Positions 47,401 through 57,720 of a DNA stretch of 64,000 nucleotides are shown here, piece after piece. The stretch comes from Pseudoalteromonas sp. T1lg48. Lineage in GTDB: Bacteria; Pseudomonadota; Gammaproteobacteria; Enterobacterales; Alteromonadaceae. The notes beneath the pieces are model-generated. The model searched no databases and was not told the origin of the DNA. It saw only the letters and a program-made list of their open reading frames with translations. Position numbers and translations under genes: made by a program. Each line of letters opens with the position of its first letter. Position 1 is the first letter of the stretch. Location: positions 744,001 to 808,000 of the forward strand of contig NZ_PQCC01000018.1 of NCBI RefSeq assembly GCF_002964785.1. Reading direction: 5' to 3'.

Positions 47401-47433
47401 GGAATAAACGGTATATTTAGAGGAATAAGCGGT
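47401..47433 (-). promoter_or_regulatory. LytTR-type direct repeat upstream of pilV
   Basis: Two copies read on the minus strand as ACCGTTTATTCC (47401-47412) and ACCGCTTATTCC (47422-47433), 11 of 12 identical, 21 bp apart. The core ACCGTTTAT matches the LytTR consensus [TA][AC][CA]GTTN[AG][TG] at every position; the other copy has one change. Spacing of two helical turns is the normal arrangement for a LytTR dimer. An AlgR-like LytTR regulator is encoded just upstream. Confidence 0.72.
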
Positions 47434-47602
47434 CGAGCTCAGTAAATGGTTTAGGAAGCGCTACAAAAAACTAAGATTTTTTTCCTTAAAAATCAGCTTC
47501 AAGCTGTGCTCATATAAGTTACGAGCTAAAGAAGTTACATCACTTTATGCAAGCTTGAGTAGCAGATAACAATGCAAGGGGAGAAACGTGGTTAACGATA
47601 GG

Positions 47603-48307
47603 TTAGTCGGCTAACGCTTCTTTCACCCGTGAAACTTCGCGACGACTGACACTCAATAGCTCTGGGCTCGACTTTAAACGTACCTGATATTGCTTGTCCT
47701 GCTGCACCACGGACTGAAGCTGCGCCTTGTTTACCAAGGTATTGCGGTGAATACGCAAAAACACTCGCGGGTACTGCTGTTCCAGCTCTTTCAGGCTGGT
47801 ATCGAGTAACACCTGCTTATCACTGCAGATGGCTTGTGTGTACTTTCCATCGCTACAGCAATAAAGAATGTCAGACAGGTTTAGCTTTTTAGTCTGGTTC
47901 CCTACCTTATAGCTAATGCTCTGCTGTTGCTGCCCCCTTACCTGCGCCTTATTTAGCTGACTCAATTTATTCACCACTGTGTCAAGCTCTTGACGCTCCA
48001 GGGGTTTTAAAAGATACGCTGCAGGCATCACCTTAAAGGCATCAAGGGCATGTTGTGGGTGCGCGGTGACAAAAACGATGGCCGGAGGAATAGCCTGCGC
48101 GTTAATTTCTTGCGCTGCACTTAAGCCATTTTGCCCCGGCATTTCAACATCAATAAAGATCACATCGGGCTGCAATTGCGCCGCTAACTCAACAGCCTCA
48201 TGGCCATTGTCGGCATAACCGATCACATCGATATGTTGGTGATCGGCCAAAAGACGATTAAGACGCTTTTGCGCCATAGGCTCATCATCGACGATCAAAA
48301 CTTGCAC
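47603..48307 (-). CDS. LytTR response regulator (AlgR-like)
   Basis: A 234-residue regulator: receiver domain with acidic pair DDE at 7-9, phosphoacceptor Asp 53 in VIFIDVEMPGQNG and KPL later; then a LytTR DNA-binding domain (ISYKVGNQTKKLNLSDILYCCSDGKYTQAI, FLRIHRNTLVNKAQL, LLSVSRREVSRVKEAL). It overlaps the sensor kinase gene by 13 bases. In Pseudomonas AlgR activates the fimU-pilVWXY1E operon; the location here, directly upstream of pilV, suggests the same. Confidence 0.93.
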   Translation of the reverse strand: MQVLIVDDEPMAQKRLNRLLADHQHIDVIGYADNGHEAVELAAQLQPDVIFIDVEMPGQNGLSAAQEINAQAIPPAIVFVTAHPQHALDAFKVMPAAYLLKPLERQELDTVVNKLSQLNKAQVRGQQQQSISYKVGNQTKKLNLSDILYCCSDGKYTQAICSDKQVLLDTSLKELEQQYPRVFLRIHRNTLVNKAQLQSVVQQDKQYQVRLKSSPELLSVSRREVSRVKEALAD

Positions 48308-49341
48308 TGTATTGACTCCACTGTAGGCACCACCAATTTAACGCGATAGCTGTCAGCCAGTCGACGAGCTCGCATGCTGGCCTGACCGGCATAAATGATA
48401 CTAAGGCGCTTTTGAATATTATCCAGGGCTATGCCGTTGTGCGCGCGCGTTGTCGGCGTTGACTGCGCACTCAGGCTATTGCTAACAATAACAGTAGCAC
48501 TTTGTTTAGTAATATGTACCTCAACATCGATCACCCCGCCTTTATCGCTGCTCTCAATACCGTGAACCACGGCGTTTTCCAACAGCGGCTGCAGCGTTAG
48601 GCAAGGTAAAACCACCTCGGGCATGCTACCAGGCAGATGCCAATTCACCTTGAGCCGCTCACCAAAGCGCCACTGCTCAAGTGCTATATAACGCTTAGCC
48701 AGCGCAATCTCTTGCGCCAAAGTACTTTGCTGACCGACCTGCATCGCCGCCCGAGATAAAGACGCCAACGCCAGTGCCGACTCCTCCGCGGCATCACTGT
48801 CTTCGTGGGCCAACTCGGCAAGGGTATTCAGGCTATTGAATAAAAAGTGCGGACGAATACGGGCTTGTAACGCATCAAGCTGGGCTCGCGCATAGGCCGA
48901 ATGGGCCTTGGCATGCTCATTGTAAATAGCCATAAACTGCACAAACAAAGCCGCTACCAGCAGGCTAATGGCACTGCTTTTAAATACAAACCAATGGGAA
49001 AGCTGGGCGCCGAGCAGTTCGAGATAGCTGATATACAAGGTGATAGCCAGGGTGCTCAGCACCAGCGCAGCAACCACCGCAAGCGCTTGCACCGAATTGT
49101 TTAGGTCGGGTTTAACTCGACTCAAAATATAAAGCGCGGCAATGCTAATGGAGGTAATAAATTGAATGAGCAAACTGCTTTGGCCAAGCACCAACCAGAA
49201 GTTATCCGGTTGGTACTCGCTCAAGCTGATGATCAGCGCCAGCACCTGTGCCACGATCAGAGCACTAAGAATGCCGCGCGTTTGACACAAGGTGGTCAGT
49301 AAAGAATAGGAGTTAGACTGGGCTGATAACGACTGGCTCAT
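48295..49341 (-). CDS. LytS/AlgZ-type sensor histidine kinase
   Basis: A 348-residue sensor with four to five N-terminal membrane helices (LSALIVAQVLALIISL through ISLLVAALFVQFMAIY). The His_kinase domain has RIRPHFLFNSLNTLAEL with His 165, and an ATPase region with LPCLTLQPLLENAVVHG and GIALDNIQKRL. Matches the AlgZ/FimS class in size and order. Lies 16 bp after ispH and is likely transcribed with the murJ-to-ispH genes. Confidence 0.92.
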   Translation of the reverse strand: MSQSLSAQSNSYSLLTTLCQTRGILSALIVAQVLALIISLSEYQPDNFWLVLGQSSLLIQFITSISIAALYILSRVKPDLNNSVQALAVVAALVLSTLAITLYISYLELLGAQLSHWFVFKSSAISLLVAALFVQFMAIYNEHAKAHSAYARAQLDALQARIRPHFLFNSLNTLAELAHEDSDAAEESALALASLSRAAMQVGQQSTLAQEIALAKRYIALEQWRFGERLKVNWHLPGSMPEVVLPCLTLQPLLENAVVHGIESSDKGGVIDVEVHITKQSATVIVSNSLSAQSTPTTRAHNGIALDNIQKRLSIIYAGQASMRARRLADSYRVKLVVPTVESIQCKF

Positions 49342-49357
49342 TAATCACCCCACCTGA

Positions 49358-50287
49358 TTATCTAAGCTCTGCGGGAACGGCAAATACAATATCTTCTTCA
49401 CGTCCCGGGTTTTCCACCACCTGCTCTCCGCCTAGCGCCTTAAGGTGGTTTATAACCTCCTGCACCAACACTTCGGGAGCCGACGCGCCTGCGGTCACAC
49501 CGACGCTATCAACACCTTGTAACCAGTTAGCATCAATGGAGCTGGCATCGTCGATCAAATAGGCTGCCGTGCCCATCTTACTGGCAAGTTCACGCAAGCG
49601 GTTGGAGTTGGAGCTGTTCTTAGCCCCTACGACCAAGAGTACATCAACCTTATCGGCCAAATCGCGTACCGCATCCTGACGGTTTTGTGTGGCGTAGCAG
49701 ATATCGTCCTTACGCGGGCCATCGATATCCGGGAAGCGCTCACGCAATGCGTCTATCACATCGGCGGTATCGTCCACCGACAAGGTGGTTTGGCTGCAGT
49801 AAAACAGCTTGCTGGGGTCTTTAACCTGAAGCTTGGCCACGTCCTCTGGGGTTTCCACCAGGTAGATGCCACCCTCTGGGTTGTCGTATTGACCCATGGT
49901 GCCTTCCACCTCGGGGTGACCCTGGTGACCGATCAAAATACATTCGGTGCCACGGCGTGAAGCACGGGTTACTTCCATATGTACCTTAGTAACCAAGGGA
50001 CAGGTGGCATCGAACACCTTCAAATCACGACGTTTGGCTTCCTGGCGCACCGCTTGCGACACCCCGTGAGCACTGAAAATCACGATACTGTCATCGGGTA
50101 CCTGATCCAGCTCTTCAACAAACACGGCGCCACGGTCTTTAAGTCCATTAACCACGTATTTATTGTGAACCACTTCATGACGAACATAGATGGGCGCCTC
50201 GAAAATATCCAAGGCACGCTCGACTATGCTGATCGCCCGGTCAACCCCGGCACAAAATCCGCGTGGGTTGGCTAACATGATTTTCAT
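49358..50287 (-). CDS. ispH: 4-hydroxy-3-methylbut-2-enyl diphosphate reductase
   Basis: The last enzyme of the MEP pathway, a [4Fe-4S] protein making IPP and DMAPP. The cluster cysteines are all present: Cys 12 ([11 protein letters not shown]), Cys 96 ([12 protein letters not shown]) and Cys 197 ([13 protein letters not shown]). Other motifs include [10 protein letters not shown] and [13 protein letters not shown]. Its start overlaps the fkpB stop by one base (TGATG). Confidence 0.97.
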   Translation of the reverse strand: MKIMLANPRGFCAGVDRAISIVERALDIFEAPIYVRHEVVHNKYVVNGLKDRGAVFVEELDQVPDDSIVIFSAHGVSQAVRQEAKRRDLKVFDATCPLVTKVHMEVTRASRRGTECILIGHQGHPEVEGTMGQYDNPEGGIYLVETPEDVAKLQVKDPSKLFYCSQTTLSVDDTADVIDALRERFPDIDGPRKDDICYATQNRQDAVRDLADKVDVLLVVGAKNSSNSNRLRELASKMGTAAYLIDDASSIDANWLQGVDSVGVTAGASAPEVLVQEVINHLKALGGEQVVENPGREEDIVFAVPAELR

Positions 50288-50727
50288 CAGTTGCTGACCT
50301 CCAAGATTTCCACCTCAAACGTAAGCTTTTGACCCGCTAAAGGATGGTTGAAATCAATTGTCACCGATTCGCCCTGCACTTCACGCACCACACCAGGCAG
50401 TTCTGTGCCATCAGGCTGGGTAAAGGCGATAATCGCCCCCACTTGGGCCGGCGCTTCGGCACTGAACTTACTGCGTTCAACGTGATAAATATTGTCCGGG
50501 TTAGGATGGCCAAAGGCATCTTCTGGCTCTAGCTCAAAGCTTTTTTCCTCGCCGGCGCGCAGGCCAAGTAAACACTTCTCAAAGTTTTCCGTCAGGCTGC
50601 CATCACCCATTACCAGTTTAGCAGGCTTGTTGTGGACCTTGGTAGAATCGGCGGCCGAGCCGTCCGATAACTTAATCGAAAAGTGAAAAAGTACTTCAGA
50701 GTTAGCACCGATAATCGCTTCACTCAT
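50287..50727 (-). CDS. fkpB: FKBP-type peptidyl-prolyl isomerase
   Basis: A 146-residue SlpA-type isomerase/chaperone: [44 protein letters not shown], then the insert-in-flap region [16 protein letters not shown]. Start at 50727 has AAGGAG 7 bases before it; the frame is open upstream but without such a site. It overlaps lspA by 8 bases. Gene order ileS-lspA-fkpB-ispH is widely conserved. Confidence 0.95.
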   Translation of the reverse strand: MSEAIIGANSEVLFHFSIKLSDGSAADSTKVHNKPAKLVMGDGSLTENFEKCLLGLRAGEEKSFELEPEDAFGHPNPDNIYHVERSKFSAEAPAQVGAIIAFTQPDGTELPGVVREVQGESVTIDFNHPLAGQKLTFEVEILEVSN

Positions 50728-51223
50728 TGACCGACTCCTTTTTACTGCTTGATTTAAAGGCATCAATTAACAATAGCGCGGCACCAATACAGATGGCGCA
50801 ATCGGCGATATTAAACTTGGGATAATGCCAGTTCTGATAGTACACATGAATAAAGTCAATCACATAGCCATAGACCATACGATCATAAAGATTACCCAAG
50901 GCACCGGCCAATACTAAGGCATAGGCACAGCCTAGCAATTTATTCGAGGCGGGTAGGCGTTTAAGCCACCAAATAAGCAACACCGAAATCGCCACTGCAA
51001 TAGCGCTTAAAAACCAACGTTGCCAGCCACCGGCATCGCTTAAAAAGCTAAATGCGGCTCCTGGATTATGCACATAAGTAATATTGAAAACAGGCAGAAT
51101 ATCAATACTCTGCCCTACAGTCATGGTATTAATCACTAGGGTTTTGGTGGCCCAATCGGCCACCAAAAGCACCACCGTGAGTACCAACCAAATTAATCCA
51201 TTTCGCTTAGCTGACACATTCAC
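50720..51223 (-). CDS. lspA: Lipoprotein signal peptidase
   Basis: A 167-residue inner-membrane aspartyl protease that cleaves prolipoproteins. Four hydrophobic segments; VADWATKTLVI, FNITYVHNPGAAFSFL, GNLYDRMVYGYVIDFIHVYY and FNIADCAICIGAALLLID carry the catalytic Asp 123 and Asp 141. GGAG lies 3 bases before the ATG. Required for the several lipoproteins seen in this window. Confidence 0.97.
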   Translation of the reverse strand: MNVSAKRNGLIWLVLTVVLLVADWATKTLVINTMTVGQSIDILPVFNITYVHNPGAAFSFLSDAGGWQRWFLSAIAVAISVLLIWWLKRLPASNKLLGCAYALVLAGALGNLYDRMVYGYVIDFIHVYYQNWHYPKFNIADCAICIGAALLLIDAFKSSSKKESVNE

Positions 51224-51237
51224 TCCTACAACTTAGA

Positions 51238-54060
51238 TTAAGCAAATTGACGCGTTTCGCCATCGCCATCAACGTTGGTAACACAGCGGCCACACAGCTC
51301 AGGGTGCGCTTCAACGCTACCCACATCATCACAATAGTGCCAACAACGCTCACATTTTTGTGCATTCGTGGCAGCCACGAATACGGCCAAGCCTGTCAGT
51401 TCAGACTCTGCAACGTCGGCCGGCTTATCGCCGTGGGCAAGCACGGATACTTTTGAGGTCAGCAGCACAAAACGCAGCTCATCAGACAAGGCATCCAGTG
51501 TCGTTTTAAGCTCATCATTGGCATACAAAGTTACCTCTGCTTGCAGGGTAGCACCGATAATGTCTTCCTTACGCGCATTTTCCAGGACGCGGTTAACCGC
51601 ATCACGGACGTTCAACACGGTTTGCCATTGTTCATCTGAGAACTTGCCGGCAATCGATGTTAAACCTTCGTACCAGGTTCCTGTGAATACAAACTCGCTG
51701 CGCTCACCCGGCAGTACCTGCCAGATTTCTTGAGCGGTGAAGCTCAAAATTGGCGCCATCCAACGAGTCATGGCTTCGGCAATATGGTACAGGGCGCTTT
51801 GACATGAACGACGGGCGTGCGAGTCAGTCTTGGCTGTGTACTGACGGTCTTTAATTACGTCCAGGTAGAAAGAACCCAGCTCGCCGGTACAGAAGTTCAT
51901 TAGCTTTTGCGTAACCACAAGCAATTGATACTCGTCATAGGCCTTAACAATTTCTTCTTGAAGCTGCGCCGCGCGAGAAACGATCCAACGATCCAGCTCA
52001 ACCATGTCTGCTACTTCAACCAGGTCGGTGCTTGGGTTAAAGCCATTTAGGTTAGCCAACAGGTAACGGCTGGTATTACGGATACGACGGTAACGATCCG
52101 CAGCACGTTTGAAGATCTCATCCGATACCGTCATCTCTGCGGTAAAGTCGGTCGACGCCACCCATAAACGCAGAATATCGGCGCCCATTTTATTCATCAC
52201 GTCTTGTGGTGAAATAACGTTACCCAAAGACTTAGACATCTTACGGCCGTTTTCATCCACGGTGAAGCCATGGGTCATCACCTGGCGGTATGGCGCGCGG
52301 CCATGAATGGCAACACTGGTCATCAACGATGACATAAACCAACCACGGTGCTGATCCGAACCCTCAAGGTATAAATCGGCCGGTGAGCTCAGCTCGTCGC
52401 GGGCATCGAGTACACAGGCATGCGTAACACCCGAGTCGAACCATACGTCCAGAGTATCCTGGACTTTTACGTAACGCTCGGCATCCGCCCCCAGCAGAGT
52501 TTCCGGCTCAAGGTCATACCATGCCTGAATGCCGCCTTTCTCTACCAATTGCGCCGCTTTTTCGATTAGTTCGCTGGTATTCGGGTGTAAATCACCCGTG
52601 TCTTTATCAACAAATAAGGCAATCGGCACACCCCAGGTACGCTGACGCGAGATACACCAGTCCGGGCGACCTTCAACCATGTTTTCGATACGGCTTTCAC
52701 CCCAGCTTGGCAACCACTCTGTCTTCTTGATTTCAGCCAGTGAATCCTGGCGCAAGCCCGCTTTATCCATGGCAATAAACCACTGCGGCGTAGCACGGAA
52801 GATAATAGGCGTTTTATGGCGCCAACAATGTGGGTAGCTGTGCTGCAGCGCATGGTGATGCAACAAGGCACCTTTTTCTTGCAGCAGTTCAATTACATTC
52901 GGATTCGCTTTAAATACGTGCTGACCGGCGAAAATAGGTGTATCCGGAAGGTACACACCGTTAGCACCAACCGGGTTAGCCACTTCAAGGCCATAGGCAA
53001 GACCTGCCGCATAGTCTTCTTGACCATGGCCCGGCGCGGTATGAACGATACCTGTACCCGAGTCCGTAGTAACGTGGTCGCCAAGAATAACCGGTACATT
53101 GAATTCTAAGAATGGGTGCGCTGCTTGCAGGTTTTCAAGGGCAGAACCTTTGGCATAACCAAGCGTGTGGAAATGCTTAAAGCCAAAACGGTCCATACAA
53201 TCTTTAACCAGTTCAGAGCCAAGCACTAAACGCTGCTGCTGACCTTCGTCTTCAACTTGAACTAACGCATATTCTAAGTTGGCATGCACGGCCACGGCAC
53301 GGTTGGCAGGCAAGGTCCAAGGCGTTGTGGTCCAAATCGCTGTGGCGATGCTGCCCGTCCCCTTGTGCTCTGCGCTCAAAGCAAATGCCGCTTCAACGGC
53401 CTGTTCGTCGGCGAACACAAATTTCACATCGATGGCTGGCGACTGCTTGTCCTGGTATTCAACCTCGGCTTCGGCCAGTGCCGAACCACAATCCGTACAC
53501 CAGTGAACCGGCTTAGCACCCTTATGCAGGTGGCCCTTGTCGATAATACGACCTAAGGTACGGATGGCATTGGCTTCAAAATCGAAGTTCATGGTCAGAT
53601 AAGGATTGTCCCACTCACCGAATACGCCCAGGCGTTTAAAGTCGGCTTTTTGGCCTTCCACTTGCTTGGCTGCGTAGTCGCGACATTTTTGTCTAAATTC
53701 TGCGGCCGTTACCTTGTGACCCGGCTTGCCTACCTTTTTCTCTACCATCAACTCGATTGGCAGACCGTGGCAGTCCCAGCCCGGAACATAAGGGGCATCG
53801 AAATCCGACAGGGTTTTCGATTTGATAATCACGTCTTTTAGGATTTTGTTTACTGAGTGACCTAGGTGAATGTTGCCATTGGCATAAGGAGGTCCATCAT
53901 GCAAGATGAAAGACTTCTTACCTTTTTTTGCGGCGCGAATTTGTCCGTACAAGTCTTGCTCGTACCATTGCTTTAACATTTGCGGTTCGCGTTGGGCCAG
54001 GTTGCCACGCATTGGAAACTCGGTTTCCGGTAAGTTTAAGGTGTGTTTATAGTCGCTCAT
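51238..54060 (-). CDS. ileS: Isoleucyl-tRNA synthetase
   Basis: A 940-residue class I synthetase. HIGH motif in NGNIHLGHS (65-68 region), editing domain with [14 protein letters not shown] and [21 protein letters not shown] in [14 protein letters not shown] near residue 600, and a C-terminal zinc region (CERCWHYC...[10 protein letters not shown]). AGGA precedes the ATG. Normal length for the bacterial enzyme. Confidence 0.98.
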   Translation of the reverse strand: MSDYKHTLNLPETEFPMRGNLAQREPQMLKQWYEQDLYGQIRAAKKGKKSFILHDGPPYANGNIHLGHSVNKILKDVIIKSKTLSDFDAPYVPGWDCHGLPIELMVEKKVGKPGHKVTAAEFRQKCRDYAAKQVEGQKADFKRLGVFGEWDNPYLTMNFDFEANAIRTLGRIIDKGHLHKGAKPVHWCTDCGSALAEAEVEYQDKQSPAIDVKFVFADEQAVEAAFALSAEHKGTGSIATAIWTTTPWTLPANRAVAVHANLEYALVQVEDEGQQQRLVLGSELVKDCMDRFGFKHFHTLGYAKGSALENLQAAHPFLEFNVPVILGDHVTTDSGTGIVHTAPGHGQEDYAAGLAYGLEVANPVGANGVYLPDTPIFAGQHVFKANPNVIELLQEKGALLHHHALQHSYPHCWRHKTPIIFRATPQWFIAMDKAGLRQDSLAEIKKTEWLPSWGESRIENMVEGRPDWCISRQRTWGVPIALFVDKDTGDLHPNTSELIEKAAQLVEKGGIQAWYDLEPETLLGADAERYVKVQDTLDVWFDSGVTHACVLDARDELSSPADLYLEGSDQHRGWFMSSLMTSVAIHGRAPYRQVMTHGFTVDENGRKMSKSLGNVISPQDVMNKMGADILRLWVASTDFTAEMTVSDEIFKRAADRYRRIRNTSRYLLANLNGFNPSTDLVEVADMVELDRWIVSRAAQLQEEIVKAYDEYQLLVVTQKLMNFCTGELGSFYLDVIKDRQYTAKTDSHARRSCQSALYHIAEAMTRWMAPILSFTAQEIWQVLPGERSEFVFTGTWYEGLTSIAGKFSDEQWQTVLNVRDAVNRVLENARKEDIIGATLQAEVTLYANDELKTTLDALSDELRFVLLTSKVSVLAHGDKPADVAESELTGLAVFVAATNAQKCERCWHYCDDVGSVEAHPELCGRCVTNVDGDGETRQFA

Positions 54061-54081
54061 TAATCCTACTTTCCGTATCGG

Positions 54082-55035
54082 CTACAGACTGCCGCTGCGC
54101 TCAGCGGTGGTCGCTAAAGTAAAAAACTGCTTTGCCGCGATGGCGTCGTGCTTAATTTGCTGCACCAGCTCATCGAAGCCATTAAATTTTTGTTCGTCGC
54201 GAAGCTTATGTTTGAGCTTCACTTCTATAAATTGTCCATATATCGACTGGTCAAAGTCGAACAAGTGTACTTCCAACAGCGCCCGGGTACCATTAAATGT
54301 AGGTTTATTGCCCACATTCGCTACCCCGTTGTAAGTGCGTCCGGCGATTACCGCTTGCACCGCAAATACGCCACTAAGAGGGCATACCTGGCGTTTAAGT
54401 GCCACATTTGCGGTTGGGAAACCCAACTCACGGCCCTTCTTCCAGCCATGGATCACTCGGCCACTGATGGCATAGTCATGACCCAGCATGGTTTTAGCCA
54501 GTTGCAAATCCCCCGCTTTTAAAGCGGTACGAATAGCGGTGCTGCTCACTCGGGCATTGGCTTTCTTAAAGCTTTCTGTGCTTTTGACCGCCATGCCGGC
54601 GCCCTTACCTAACTCTTGTAGCAAAGAAAAATCACCTTCTCTGCCACGACCAAAACGAAAATCATCGCCAACGGTCAAGGCCTTAACGCCCAGCTTATCG
54701 ATCAGCACCTGCTGCACAAAGTCGGCGGCGGCTAGATTAGCAAACTTGCGGTTAAAGCTGACACAGATAACCCGCTCGACGCCAAGCCTGGCGAGTAAGG
54801 CTAGCTTATCGCGTAAACGAGTTAACCGCGCCGGCGCCTGCTCTTTACAAAAGAACTCCTGTGGCTGCGGCTCAAAGATCATCACGGTACTAGGTAGGTT
54901 AAACGCCTTGGCGTCACCTAATAGCCCCTTGATCACCTCAACATGACCCAGGTGCACCCCATCGAAGTTACCTATGGTGAGTACACAGCCATGATGTTGG
55001 TCGCGTATATTGTGGATTCCGCGTATAAGCTCCAT
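54082..55035 (-). CDS. ribF: Bifunctional riboflavin kinase/FAD synthetase
   Basis: Makes FMN from riboflavin and FAD from FMN. The N-terminal nucleotidyltransferase has IGNFDGVHLGHVEVIKG (residues 21-37) and VGDDFRFGRGREGDF. The C-terminal kinase has VIHGWKKGRELGFPTANVAL and YNGVANVGNKPTFNG. At 317 residues it is of usual size. Upstream of ileS as in most gammaproteobacteria. Confidence 0.97.
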   Translation of the reverse strand: MELIRGIHNIRDQHHGCVLTIGNFDGVHLGHVEVIKGLLGDAKAFNLPSTVMIFEPQPQEFFCKEQAPARLTRLRDKLALLARLGVERVICVSFNRKFANLAAADFVQQVLIDKLGVKALTVGDDFRFGRGREGDFSLLQELGKGAGMAVKSTESFKKANARVSSTAIRTALKAGDLQLAKTMLGHDYAISGRVIHGWKKGRELGFPTANVALKRQVCPLSGVFAVQAVIAGRTYNGVANVGNKPTFNGTRALLEVHLFDFDQSIYGQFIEVKLKHKLRDEQKFNGFDELVQQIKHDAIAAKQFFTLATTAERSGSL

Positions 55036-55097
55036 CGCTCAAATGCCTTGTCTTTGCGCACTACTGCTGACGAAAGTGCTCGATTATAATCTTTTTT

Positions 55098-56678
55098 TTA
55101 ATGCGATTCAGTAGTTGCCACATTTTTTATCGTACTTGGGCGTACTCCGAAAATAAAAAGCATGCCAAAGTAAGTGATTGCGGCCGCTCCGATCAAGCCA
55201 GCCAACAACATAACTTGCTCAAACAACGGCCAGTGCTGCCAAGCAAACTGGGCCTGCACGAGGTAAACCAAAATACCCATTCCCGCACTGGCCGTTACGC
55301 ACTTGGCGCTAAATGCCACACTGAAGCGGGAAAAGTGATACACCCCATCCTTGGCCAACTGACGATAAAGCAACAAGGCATTGCAGGTAGCCGACAGCGC
55401 CGTGGCCAAGGCCAACCCCAAATAACCGATAAAGGGTGCCAGCATAAGGTTAAAAACCATATTCAGAGCCATGGCAATTATACCTATGCGCACCGGAGTA
55501 CGGGTATCCTGACGAGCATAAAAGCCAGGCGCCAGCACCTTAATTAACATAAAGCTGACCAAACCTACCGCATAGGCGGCAACACCCAAAGCCACCGCTT
55601 TTACATGGTCTTCACCGGCGCTGGCAAAGGCACCGTGATCGAATAACACGGTAATGATCAACGGGCTGATCAGCATCAGTCCGACCATGGCCGGTAACCC
55701 GAGGAAAATTACAAAGCGCACGCCCCAATCTAGGGTGACCTGAAAGTCTGAGCCCTTATCACCGGCGTGCAATTTCGACAGGGTCGGCAAAATTACGGTA
55801 GCAATACCGATACCGAACAGCCCAAGAGGAAATTCAATTAAGCGATCGGCATAGTAAAGCCAAGCAATGGAGCCGGTCACCAGGAAAGATGCGATCACTG
55901 TATCTAGAAACAGGTTTATTTGCGATACCGACACCCCAAACAGCGCCGGGATCATTAGGGTGCGAACCTTCTTTACCCCTTCATCCTGCCAGCCCCAGCG
56001 AGGCCTGACCAACATTTTGGCGCGATACAAGAAGGGAATTTGAAACGCCAACTGCACCACGCCGCCGACAAACACGCCAATGGCCAGCGCATAGGCACCA
56101 ACTTCAAAATGCTGGTGCAGGAAAATAGCGCAGCCGATAATGGCCACATTGAGCAGCACCGGGGTAAAGGCCGCCACCGCAAAGCGATTATAAACATTAA
56201 GAATGGCGCCACTGAGAGCCACCAAGGAAACGAAGAATAAATAGGGGAAGGTCCACTTTAGCAAACTTGCGGCCAGAAGGAACTTTTCCCCATCGGCACC
56301 ACCTTGGTACCAATCAACAAACCAGCCCGCGCCAAACAGCGCCGCAATAATGGGTGAGCCTATAACCCCAAGTAAGGTGACGATAATTAAAATAGTGCCC
56401 AAGGTACCGGCGGCGCGGGCAACAAAAAGCCGTACCGCGTCATCACCCTGTTGCTCTTTAATCTCGCTTAATACCGGCACAAAGGCCTGAGCAAAGGCGC
56501 CTTCGGCAAATAATCGACGTAAAAAATTGGGAATACGATTGGCGAATAAAAACACGTCGGCACTGGCATTGGCCCCCAGCAGGTTGGCAACCACCGCATC
56601 GCGTACTAATCCTAACACCCGCGAAATCATTGTCATGGCGCTGACAATCATACCTGAACGAAATAAGCTGTTAGCCAC
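55098..56678 (-). CDS. murJ: Lipid II flippase MurJ
   Basis: A 526-residue MOP-superfamily membrane protein with about 14 helices that flips lipid II to the periplasm. Conserved N-terminal SGMIVSAMTMISRVLGLVRDAVVANLLGANASADVF and NFLRRLFAEGAFAQAFVPVL; also PGFYARQDTRTPVRIG in the middle. The start is GTG at 56678, with GAGG 4 bases upstream. Divergent from rpsT. Confidence 0.97.
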   Translation of the reverse strand: MANSLFRSGMIVSAMTMISRVLGLVRDAVVANLLGANASADVFLFANRIPNFLRRLFAEGAFAQAFVPVLSEIKEQQGDDAVRLFVARAAGTLGTILIIVTLLGVIGSPIIAALFGAGWFVDWYQGGADGEKFLLAASLLKWTFPYLFFVSLVALSGAILNVYNRFAVAAFTPVLLNVAIIGCAIFLHQHFEVGAYALAIGVFVGGVVQLAFQIPFLYRAKMLVRPRWGWQDEGVKKVRTLMIPALFGVSVSQINLFLDTVIASFLVTGSIAWLYYADRLIEFPLGLFGIGIATVILPTLSKLHAGDKGSDFQVTLDWGVRFVIFLGLPAMVGLMLISPLIITVLFDHGAFASAGEDHVKAVALGVAAYAVGLVSFMLIKVLAPGFYARQDTRTPVRIGIIAMALNMVFNLMLAPFIGYLGLALATALSATCNALLLYRQLAKDGVYHFSRFSVAFSAKCVTASAGMGILVYLVQAQFAWQHWPLFEQVMLLAGLIGAAAITYFGMLFIFGVRPSTIKNVATTESH

Positions 56679-56766
56679 ACATCCTCTCTTGGGCCGACAT
56701 TAATTGCGGCATTATGCCAATAAAAGCCGAGCGAATACAGCGCTGGTCGCCGCTCATTTGCTTTGC

Positions 56767-56772
56767 TATAAT
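56767..56772 (+). promoter_or_regulatory. Upstream -10 box in the murJ-rpsT intergenic region
   Basis: A perfect TATAAT in TTTGCTATAATCC. No good -35 is seen at 16-18 bases. E. coli rpsT has two promoters, and this could be the distal one. Confidence 0.35.
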
Positions 56773-56927
56773 CCGCCGCGGTCACAGGCCATTAACTGCA
56801 ACAACCGACCAAATTTTATTGGGTATAAGGTGTGCTAACCCGCTAAAGCACCTTATATATGTGTCTCCCGGTAGGCATTGGCGATTCGTTACTCCTGCAG
56901 TTGGCTGTGCCACGTGAGTAAATTTGA

Positions 56928-56956
56928 TTGACAAATTTAAAAAAAACGGGCATAGT
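56928..56956 (+). promoter_or_regulatory. Proximal promoter of rpsT
   Basis: Perfect -35 TTGACA (56928-56933), 17-base spacer, and CATAGT (56951-56956), 49 bases before the start codon. The rest of the 326-base murJ-rpsT gap shows no gene. Confidence 0.7.
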
Positions 56957-57004
56957 CCACGGCCTTTAAATATAAGCTTTATTTAAGATTGTTAGGAGCA
57001 AACC

Positions 57005-57265
57005 TTGGCTAACATCAAGTCTGCAAAGAAACGCGCTGTAACCAGCGAAAAACGCCGTCAGCACAACGCAAGCCGTCGTTCAATGATGCGTACATACACT
57101 AAAAAAGTAATTGCTGCCATCCAAGCCGGTGACAAAGAAGCTGCACAAGCGGCTTTCGCAGTAGCTACACCAATTTTAGATCGTTACGCAACTAAGGGTC
57201 TAATCCACAAAAACAAGGCAGCTCGCCATAAGAGCCGTCTTGCTGCTAAGATCAAAGCGCTATAA
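57005..57265 (+). CDS. rpsT: 30S ribosomal protein S20
   Basis: An 86-residue basic protein binding 16S r[37 protein letters not shown] and [17 protein letters not shown]. The start is TTG, with AGGAG 6 bases upstream; E. coli rpsT also uses UUG, which is part of its translational autocontrol. Followed by a strong terminator. Confidence 0.98.
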   Translation: MANIKSAKKRAVTSEKRRQHNASRRSMMRTYTKKVIAAIQAGDKEAAQAAFAVATPILDRYATKGLIHKNKAARHKSRLAAKIKAL

Positions 57266-57283
57266 TTTAGTTCTTAATCTAGC

Positions 57284-57311
57284 AAAAAACCGGCCTAGGC
57301 CGGTTTTTTTT
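57284..57311 (+). terminator. Terminator after rpsT
   Basis: Stem AAAACCGGCC/GGCCGGTTTT with a very short loop and a run of eight T. Also usable by the convergent receiver-domain gene. Confidence 0.9.
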
Positions 57312-57339
57312 ATGTCTGAATTTTGTTGTTGCTGTACGT

Positions 57340-57720
57340 TTATGCGAATTCGATAGAGGGATAAAACTTTTTCAGCATTGCCGCAATCTTCTTTGGTGAA
57401 AAGGGTTTCACCACAAAGCCTTTAGCTCCCTTGTCTATGGCATCCTTTACATTATCTATGGTTGAATGGGCGCTGACCATCACCACTTTAGCGTCGGGCA
57501 ACACGGCGTTGATCTCGGCGATCATCGCCTTACCGTCGCCATCAGGCAATTCAATATCCAAAAACACAATCTGGTAATTTTTTTGCGCACAGGCCGACAT
57601 ACACTGCGCCGCATTCGCCGCTTCGTCGACATCGTCTATCCCTAAGTGCATCAAGGTCTGGTTTAAAAAACTCCGTACCGTGCCAACATCATCCACGATT
57701 AAAATTGCTATATCATCCAT
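57340..57720 (-). CDS. Single-domain response regulator (CheY-like)
   Basis: A 126-residue receiver with no output domain: IAILIVDDVGTVRSFL (Asp 10, Asp 11), phosphoacceptor Asp 55 in IVFLDIELPDGDG, MVSAHS, and Lys 105 in GFVVKPFSPKK. AGGAAG lies 5 bases before the ATG. No kinase, phosphatase or chemotaxis gene is adjacent, so the partner is unknown. Confidence 0.9.
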   Translation of the reverse strand: MDDIAILIVDDVGTVRSFLNQTLMHLGIDDVDEAANAAQCMSACAQKNYQIVFLDIELPDGDGKAMIAEINAVLPDAKVVMVSAHSTIDNVKDAIDKGAKGFVVKPFSPKKIAAMLKKFYPSIEFA

